Part shown: in pieces, positions 56,971 through 64,000 of the stretch | Position numbering within the stretch: position 1 is the first letter of the stretch | Layout: every line of letters starts with the position of its first letter | NCBI RefSeq assembly: GCF_963576675.1 | Contig: NC_088914.1 | Location: 83,946,441 to 84,010,440, forward strand | From: Euphorbia lathyris | Taxonomy: Eukaryota; Streptophyta; Magnoliopsida; Malpighiales; Euphorbiaceae | DNA: 64,000 nt | Reading direction: 5' to 3' | Made by a program: the position numbers and the translations under genes | Notes under the pieces: generated by a model | What the model saw: the letters and a program-made list of their open reading frames with translations, nothing else | The model's database searches: none | What the model was told of the DNA's origin: nothing

Positions 56971-57166
56971 GTGTCCGTTTTATTTTATCTACGGCTTGTT
57001 TTTGCTGTTTGCTGTTTGTTATCGGAAAAAACTGTTTTTCCAAAAAGCAGAGATTCCCTGTTTTTGTAAAAGACTGATTTTCGGACGTAAAAGCTAAACA
57101 TGAAGTCACTAACCAAACATCTAAAACTCTCCATTTTGAAATGAAAAGGCAAATAGAAACATGAAT
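56971..57166 (+). repeat. Dispersed non-autonomous repeat, copy 4 of 4
   Basis: GTCCGTTTTATTTTATCTAC, TTGCTGTTTGCTGTTTG, CAGAGATTCCCTG and ACTAACCAAACATCTAAAAC in the same order as the other copies. Confidence 0.7.
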
Positions 57167-58466
57167 AATTGATAGAATTAAACTTCTATTTAGTACCGTA
57201 GTATCCAAAATTTTATCATTTATAATATGTAATATTATTTGACAATATTTATTCCTGAATTATTTTAATAGATGACATTTAATTTATTATAAAAATAAAT
57301 TAACTAATTTATTAAATTTTATTGCTGTGACACAACATAAATTTAATATGTAGATAAATAAGGAATTTTTTTCTTATTTATCCACATGTAGAAAAACAAT
57401 TGTCATTTTTACATCTCACATGGCAAAAAGTATGTGTCAAATTTTAATAAATAAATTAATTTTTCATCCAAAATGGGTTAAATGTAACCTATGAGAACAC
57501 TTTAGGGAGAAAATGTTACCAAATAATATCGTATAGGGAAAATGACAGGATTTTAAATACAATACGGTCCAAATAGGCTTTTATTCCTGACTGATAACAT
57601 GTGAATTAATATCAATTTACATGTCTCAATCCTAGGCAGCCAAGATAGTCCGGATCACTGAGAGCCATCAGATTTAACTAAACAGGAATATCGCCATTCA
57701 TCTGCATCACACACTAGTTTTACTTAGAATCAAGCAAGTCCAAAGCGAGTAGAATACGATTTGTCTAAATTATTTCTAGCTGTATTTCGAGAAATCTAAG
57801 AACAGTGATTACATATAAATACGTCTAGAAATTGCACAATCAATGTACACATATATATTCTCTACAATTACTCTTTATTTGCAAAATCCGTCTTTTAGTT
57901 GCTCCAATACACTCCTTTTGGGGTAAATAGTCATGATAACAATTTTTTTATTGAATGACTTCAAAAAATATAGAATCTCTATTTACAAACTTCTAAACCA
58001 CAAAAACTATGATCGCGGAAGTATTTTTTACCAACTTTCCTCTTTTATCGATAGCGATTTTGCAGTCGCTTATGATAATTAAATTTACAAATCTACTAAA
58101 CCACAATAATTCCTTAAATCATTAAATTTTGAAAAAAATTCCCTTAATTATTTATTCTAACTAATATATATATACATATAAATTAAGACTTTAATTGTTT
58201 GGAAATTGGAATCTTTTTAACATAAATTATAAAAATAATGTTTAATTCATATTCCAAATTTCTTCAAAAAAAAAAAAAAAAAAAACCCATATTCCAAATA
58301 ATCCAAAATTCAAAATATGAGCCCACACCTGTCCTAAACATAGGCCCCCCTCCAATCTTCTTCAAAATCTCCAGTTTAAGTTGACTGTCTGAAACTGACC
58401 AACCTGAATGAAACCATACTTCTTCTTCTCCTTCCTTCCCCTCATTCTAACTAAAAAACAAAAAAA
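57167..58466. other. Spacer and presumed promoter region of the receptor kinase
   Basis: AT-rich. A poly(A)21 run lies at about 58266-58286. A CT-rich stretch CTTCTTCTTCTCCTTCC directly upstream of the ATG (58419-58443) is a common plant 5' UTR feature. TATATATATACATATAAATT at about 58167-58187 is the nearest TATA-like site, roughly 280 bases before the ATG. About 57560-57880 may hold an old LTR-like fragment without firm boundaries. Confidence 0.4.
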
Positions 58467-61400
58467 ATGCAGCTTTTCTTTTCCCTCCTCTTAATTTCCT
58501 TCCCATTCTCAGTTCTCTCCCTAAACCAAGAAGGTCTCTACCTCCAGCGAGTCAAACTCGGCCTCTCCGATCCAACTCACATCCTCTCTTCCTGGAATCA
58601 ACGTGATGACACTCCTTGTAACTGGTTCGGCATCAAATGTGACTCCGTAACTCACCGAGTCACCTCCCTCGACCTCTCCAATTCCCAGCTCTCCGGCCCC
58701 TTTTCCACCTTCCTTTGTCACCTCCCTTCTCTAATCTCCATCTCTTTCTACAACAACTCCATCAATTCCTCCCTCCCCGTCGATTTCTCACCTTGCCGGA
58801 ATCTTCAGTCTTTGAATTTGGGGCAGAATCTTTTAATTGGGTCCTTACCGGAATCTCTGGCTCAGCTGCCGAATTTGCGGTATTTGGGGTTAGAGGCGAA
58901 TAATTTAACAGGTGAGATTCCGGTGAAATTTGGGGAATTTCAGCGGCTTGAGACGCTATTGCTCGCTGGGAATTTTCTTAATGGGACTATACCGGTTCAG
59001 CTTGGTAATATCTCTACTCTTCAGCTTCTCCAAATTGCTTATAATCCGTTCACGCCGAGTCGGATTCCGATTGAGCTTGCGAATTTGACGAATGTTAAAG
59101 AGCTTTGGCTTGCCGGATGTCAGTTTTTTGGTTCGATTCCGGTGGGGTTGAGCCGTTTAACTCGGTTGGAGAATTTGGATTTGTCGGAGAATAACCTCAC
59201 CGGGTTAATCCCGAGTTCTTTTGGGGAGTTCAAGAGTATAATTCAAATTGAGCTTTTCAGCAACTCGTTGTCTGGTTCTTTACCTGTTGGATTTTCTAAT
59301 TTGACGACATTGAGGAGATTTGATGCCTCCATGAATGAGTTAACCGGAACGATTCCGTATGATTTGTGCGAGTTGGAGCTTGAATCGCTGAATTTATACG
59401 ATAACAGACTTGAAGGAAGTTTACCAGAGAGTATTTCCAAGTCTCCCAATTTATACGAGCTCAAGTTATTCAACAATAAACTCACCGGTAAATTGCCGAC
59501 TCAATTGGGTTTGAAATCGCCGTTGAAGTTCTTCGATGTGTCCTACAATGGATTTTCCGGTGAAATACCGACGAATTTGTGTGCAAATGGAGAACTAGAA
59601 GACCTGATTTTGATTTACAATTCGTTCTCCGGGAAAATCCCTGAGAGTCTCGGAGATTGCCAGAGCTTGGGACGTGCTCGGTTAAGAAGTAATAGACTTA
59701 CAGGTCCGGTGCCGGGAAAGTTCTGGGGGCTTCAAAGAGTATACTTGATGGAGCTCGTCGGAAATTCGTTATCTGGGAAGGTTTCAACTGCAATATCCTC
59801 TGCTTATAATCTCTCTGTTTTGCTGATTTCAGATAACAGATTTTCCGGCGAAATTCCGACGGAAATTGGTCTTTTGGGCAATTTGATTGAATTCTCTGCA
59901 AGTAATAACTTGTTTACAGGTCCGATTCCAGAGACTTTGGTGAATTTGACAATGTTAAACAGGCTTGTTCTTAACAACAATGAATTATCAGGCGGAATCC
60001 CAGCCGGGACACAGGGTTTGAAGAGCTTAAATGAGCTTAATTTAGCTAATAATGAGCTTTCTGGTTCAATCCCTAATGAAATTGGGATTTTACCGGTGCT
60101 TAATTACCTTGATCTTTCCGGGAATCACTTTTCCGGGAAAATCCCACCAGAACTTCAGAAACTGAAGCTCAATGTGTTCAACTTGTCAAACAATTTACTG
60201 TCCGGAGAACTCCCTCCTCTGTTTTCCAAGGAAATGTACCGGAACAGCTTCGTCGGGAATCCGGGTTTATGCAGCGACATCGAAGGCCTTTGCCCTCAGA
60301 CTGGCAAGTCGAAAAAGCTGAGCTACTTATGGATTCTCCGGTCCATTTTCATAGCCGCGGGCATGGTTTTTGTTATCGGGTTTGTTTGGTTCTACTTCAA
60401 GTATCGGAGTTTCAAGAAATCGAACAAAGTCATCACTATTACGAAATGGAGATCATTCCATAAACTCGGGTTTAGCGAATTGGAAATCGCGGATTGCCTT
60501 CAAGACGACAATGTGATCGGAAGTGGAGCTTCAGGAAAAGTGTACAAGGTTGTCCTTAGCAATGGCGAAACGGTAGCAGTCAAGAAGCTATTCGGAGGGG
60601 CTAATTCGAACAACGACGAATTCCAAGTCGAGGTCGAAACTTTGGGGAAAATCAGGCACAAAAACATTGTCAGATTGTGGTGTTGTTGCAATGCCGGAGA
60701 TTGCAAGCTGCTCGTTTACGAGTACATGCCAAACGGAAGCCTAGGCGATTTGTTGCATAGCAACAAATCCGGATTGCTAGATTGGCCAACGAGATACAAG
60801 ATTGCATTAGACGCGGCCGAAGGATTATCATATCTACATCACGATTGCGTTCCTCCAATCGTTCATCGAGACGTGAAATCAAACAACATTTTGTTAGATA
60901 GCGAATTTGGTGCTAGAGTCGCAGATTTCGGAGTCGCCAAGATCGTCCAACGCCTCAACAAGGGGATAGAACCCATGTCTGCCATTGCGGGTTCTTGTGG
61001 CTACATCGCACCAGGTACTAATTCTTATCTCAATCGCGTTGCGAAAATGCATTATCGTACATTATCGTAACATCTGTTTTTGTTCATAATGCAGAATATG
61101 CCTACACTCTAAGAGTGAATGAGAAGAGCGACACGTATAGTTTCGGCGTCGTGATACTCGAATTAGTAACCGGAAAGCGTCCAATAGACCCGAACTTCGG
61201 AGAAAAAGACTTGGTGAACTGGGTTTACACAAACATAGATGAAAAAGGTGTGGACGATGTGATTGATCCTAAGATTGATTCTATACACAAGAATGAAATT
61301 TGCCGAGTTCTTGACGTGGGTCTCCGGTGCACTAGCTCGCTACCGATCGGGCGGCCATCGATGCGGCGGGTGGTGAAAATGCTGCAGGAGATTAGTGTAG

Positions 61401-61480
61401 AAAGCAAGGCTAAATGGTGCAAAAAGGAAGGGAAACTGTCACCTTATTACAGTGAAGAAAGAGTTGATGAAAATGTTTGA
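58467..61480 (+). CDS. HSL1: HAESA-like LRR receptor-like kinase, two exons
   Basis: Exon 1 58467-61014 and exon 2 61095-61480 give 977 residues, the normal length for LRR XI kinases. Signal peptide about 1-19; N-terminal cap pair CNWFGIKC near residue 51; about 20 leucine-rich repeats to residue 590; second cap pair CSDIEGLC near 602; one membrane helix about 621-643. Kinase landmarks: G-loop GSGASGKV 685-692, Lys706 in VAVKK, HRD 800-802, DFG 820-822, and APE 848-850 split by the intron. All catalytic residues are present. The closest match recalled is HSL1, a plasma-membrane receptor for IDA/CLE-type peptides; HAE or another HSL cannot be excluded. Start is the first ATG with a good signal peptide. 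Confidence 0.93.
61015..61094 (+). other. Intron of the receptor kinase gene (80 bp)
   Basis: Begins GTACTA and ends ATAATGCAG. Joining CCAG to AATATG restores the codons for A-P-E-Y-A, the expected kinase sequence. If retained, a TAA at 61068-61070 would end the protein within the activation segment. It contains a short tandem CATTATCGTA CATTATCGTA. Confidence 0.9.
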
Positions 61481-62070
61481 TTTGGTCCTTTTACTTTTTG
61501 GGGTGTTTGATTTGGGAGGGCAAAGTTATTGAAATGGGGTAGGATTGCACATGGCTTGGGTTTGATTTACTATAGACAACATTAATACTATAGATTAAGA
61601 CATGAATGTTGAAGAAAGTCCAGAACAATTATTGTTGCTATTTTTCTTGTTAGTTAGGTAAGTATTAACTTCTAAAAATACAATAGACTTTTCAAAAAAT
61701 GTAGCCACTTGTCATTCTCTCTTTAAAATTTGAAAATTAGGATACGAGTTTCTGATACGATGACATGATTTAATAAGATTGTGAAAAAATTTAGGCGTTA
61801 GTTGGATGGATAAGACTTTCGGGAATTAATCGAGTTTGTATTTCTGTATTTTCTTAAGTACAATTAAAATGTGTATTATTCTATCTAAAAATAATAATAT
61901 AGAAAAACATATGTATTCATAAGATATGTCTTTAAAAATGTATCAACAACAATATTATCGTAACAACCAAAAAACAAGTAAATAATAATGTATGTTGGTA
62001 ATATAATTCATCAAAAAACTATGAAACAATGTCGTTAAAGTCTTAAACCATATCATAAAAGCAAATAGAG
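61481..62070. other. 3' flank of the receptor kinase gene
   Basis: AT-rich, should contain the 3' UTR. ATAATTCATCAAAAAACTAT at about 61998-62017 recurs in diverged form near 63138 beyond the LINE. Confidence 0.45.
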
Positions 62071-63099
62071 AACAACAACAACAACAACAACAAAGCCTTA
62101 GTCCCGAAATGATTCGGGGTCGGCTAACATGAACTATCATATAAAACCGTGAAAATCAAGTCGTATCAGCGACACAGATTCGCTCCCTCCACTCCGTCCT
62201 ATCCACTACCATATTTTCCTCAATTCCCAATAAACTCATATCACTCTCGATCACCCTCCTCCAAGTTTGCTTAGGTCTTCCCCTACCCCTCACCACTACA
62301 TCCCTTTGCCACTCTTCGGTTCTCCTAACCGGCGCATCAAGCGCTCTACGTCTCACATGGCCAAACCACCTTAGTCGGTTTTCTCTCATTTTATTCTCAA
62401 TAGATGTGACCCCTACTTTTGTCCTAATTATTTCATTACGCACCCGGTCCTTTCTCGTGTGACCACACATCCATCTCAACATACGCATCTCCGCCACCGA
62501 CATCTTATGGATGTGGCAGTGTTTCACTGCCCAACACTCCGTACCATATAACAATGCTGGTCTAATTGCCGTCCGGTAGAATTTTCCCTTCAATCTATTA
62601 GGCATGCCGGGATCACAAAGGAAACCCGTAGCACTCTTCCACTTCGACCAACCAGCTTTAATCCTATGAACAACATCTCCATCTACTTCTCCATCCGTTT
62701 GGATAATAGATCCTAAATACCGGAAGCAATCCAAGGCCTGAACAACTCTCCCATCTAGGGTGATTGTCCCTGCCTCCCTACTCCTACGGCCGCTAAACTT
62801 ACACTCCAAATATTCTGTCTTACTTCGACTCAACTTAAAGCCTCTAGATTCTAGAGTTTGCCTCCATAGTTCCAACTTCATCTCCACTCCTTCTTTCGTC
62901 TCATCAACCAACACAATATCATCTGCAAACAGCATGCACAATGGTATACCATCTTGAAGTGAACTTGTTAGTTCATCCATAACGATGGCAAAAAGAAATG
63001 GGCTTAGTGCGGAACCTTGATGCACTCCAATCGTAATAGGAAACTCTTCAGTCTTCCCAACACTAGTACGTACACTCGTGCATACTCCCTCATAATTCA
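62071..63099 (-). mobile_element. RTE-type LINE, 5'-truncated
   Basis: On the minus strand the element ends with CCGACCCCGAATCATTTCGG, then TAAGGCTTTGTTGTTGTTG, the typical 3' end of plant RTE elements with a (TTG)n tail instead of poly(A) (62071-62100). The 5' end is cut within RT at about 63099. The surrounding repeats of ATAATTCACCAACAA (about 63088 and 63138) may reflect the target, but a clean TSD is not assigned. Confidence 0.88.
62156..63099 (-). pseudogene. RTE-type LINE RT, C-terminal part
   Basis: Open in one frame for about 312 element-derived residues: RT block [19 protein letters not shown], palm LFADDIVL, then the post-RT region with [54 protein letters not shown] and [10 protein letters not shown]. 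The N-terminal half with endonuclease and RT fingers is missing, so no activity is expected. The upstream hydrophobic leader, which extends the open frame to 63139, is host DNA read by chance. No internal stop codons, which hints at a fairly recent insertion. Confidence 0.9.
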
Positions 63100-63463
63100 C
63101 CAACAAAATTAAAAAAAAATATATGAAAATAATAAACATAATTCACCAACAACTATGCAATAATGTTCAAAAGTGAATTATAATAAAAAAATATCGATCA
63201 AAACAGAATAAAAAAATGCCCACAAAACCAAAAAAAAAAAGTCCATGATCTCAATTTGAGCAAAATCAAACAAGTCCAAACGGTGGTTTACTTGAGCATT
63301 GATTTAAAGAGACGACTAATCTAATACGATATGTTTGAGACTGAATCTATGAAAAATCCCTCTTGGTTAGGGCTTTTATATAGAAGAAAAAAAAGCAACA
63401 CAACTTGCACTTTTATGGTGTAGGACTGTTGATCACGGAAATTATTTCCATTTCTAAATGTCA
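63100..63463. other. Gene-free AT-rich spacer
   Basis: Poly-A runs; nothing recognised. Confidence 0.5.
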
Positions 63464-63516
63464 GAATCGAACCACTACAAATCTTTGGTGAAGGATGAGC
63501 TTTTACCACTACACCA
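63464..63516 (-). repeat. tRNA-related SINE-like fragment
   Basis: On the minus strand, TGGTGTAGTGGTAAAAGCTC (63497-63516) is a good A-box region and GGTTCGATTC (63464-63473) a perfect B box, about 40 bases apart. The region between does not fold as a complete tRNA with paired acceptor arms as far as can be judged by eye, so a SINE such as the Au type is more likely than a tRNA gene. Confidence 0.5.
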
Positions 63517-64000
63517 CAACGTAGTTTTATAAAATGCTAATTATCTAATAGGATATGAGATCTTATTTGGGGGTTTCATTACATTTATTTGCTTCGGTAA
63601 AAAAAAAACATCTGATCAAACAATAATATTTCGGATGTAATTAGAGAGAATTATTATTTTTGTTATTTTATATTATAATAATAGTGTAGAATATATAAAG
63701 TATGTACCACAAGGTAAATGCTATGTTTATTTTTTTTACAAATTAAGTCTTACTTTGTGTATTTTCACCATTAGATTAATTTTATACTCCATCATCCAAT
63801 AGTGAAAACACACCAAGTAATGGTATTTTATCAGAAACAAAGTAACCATAGAAGACACCCGCACTTAAAACACAACTCATTTTGATATTATTATTCACGA
63901 CTCATTTACTTATTTGTAATTCACAGATTATTATGATTGGTTTAAGGATGAAATTAATTCTAAAAATCAACTTGAAACGTGGGTTAAGCAATTCGAGACC
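63517..64000. other. Gene-free AT-rich spacer to the window end
   Basis: No gene or bounded element recognised. Confidence 0.5.

Noticed and set aside
63464..63516. Functional tRNA gene
   Set aside because: A and B boxes are good, but the expected cloverleaf with paired acceptor and anticodon arms is not evident, so a SINE is more likely. tRNAscan-SE would decide.

Overview
Plant nuclear DNA, most likely from a eudicot: AT-rich spacers, dense transposable elements of plant-specific lineages (Tat-type Ty3/gypsy, SIRE-type Ty1/copia, TRIM, hAT-type MITEs, RTE and L1 LINEs), and only two ordinary host genes. Species cannot be told from the sequence.

Layout. 1-2556: 3' part of a Tat/Retand-like Ty3/gypsy element (RT fragment, antisense extra ORF, 3' LTR). 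2557-8254: gene-free DNA with three terminal-inverted-repeat elements carrying perfect 8-bp target duplications. 8270-45732: one 5'-truncated L1-type LINE split by a 34.5-kb nest of SIRE-type copia elements. Element A (10130-44627, TSD GTAGA) is in the LINE; element B (14705-36783, reverse, TSD AAGAC) is in the pol of A; element C (23956-34277, forward, TSD GTTGA) is in the gag of B. The 3' LTR of A is largely replaced by a Ty3/gypsy 3' fragment (about 42362-44399). All three copia copies carry a long extra ORF after pol, preceded in each by a conserved TATA box.

45748-58466: a DMP/DUF679 membrane-protein gene (47285-47893, minus), a second L1 fragment, a TRIM element, a hAT-like element inserted into an older dispersed repeat, further foldback repeats, and long AT-rich spacers. 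58467-61480: an apparently intact HAESA-like LRR receptor kinase with one 80-bp intron. 61481-64000: an RTE-type LINE 3' fragment (minus) and a tRNA-related SINE-like piece.

The host genes show no functional link to each other. Most interesting points: (i) element C has a 5-bp TSD on both sides but no 5' LTR, and starts exactly at the first base of its primer binding site, as expected if a cDNA that failed second-strand transfer had integrated; (ii) the extra copia ORF seems to have its own promoter; (iii) the insertion order is readable from TSDs at every level. All element names rest on motif recognition; no database search was run.
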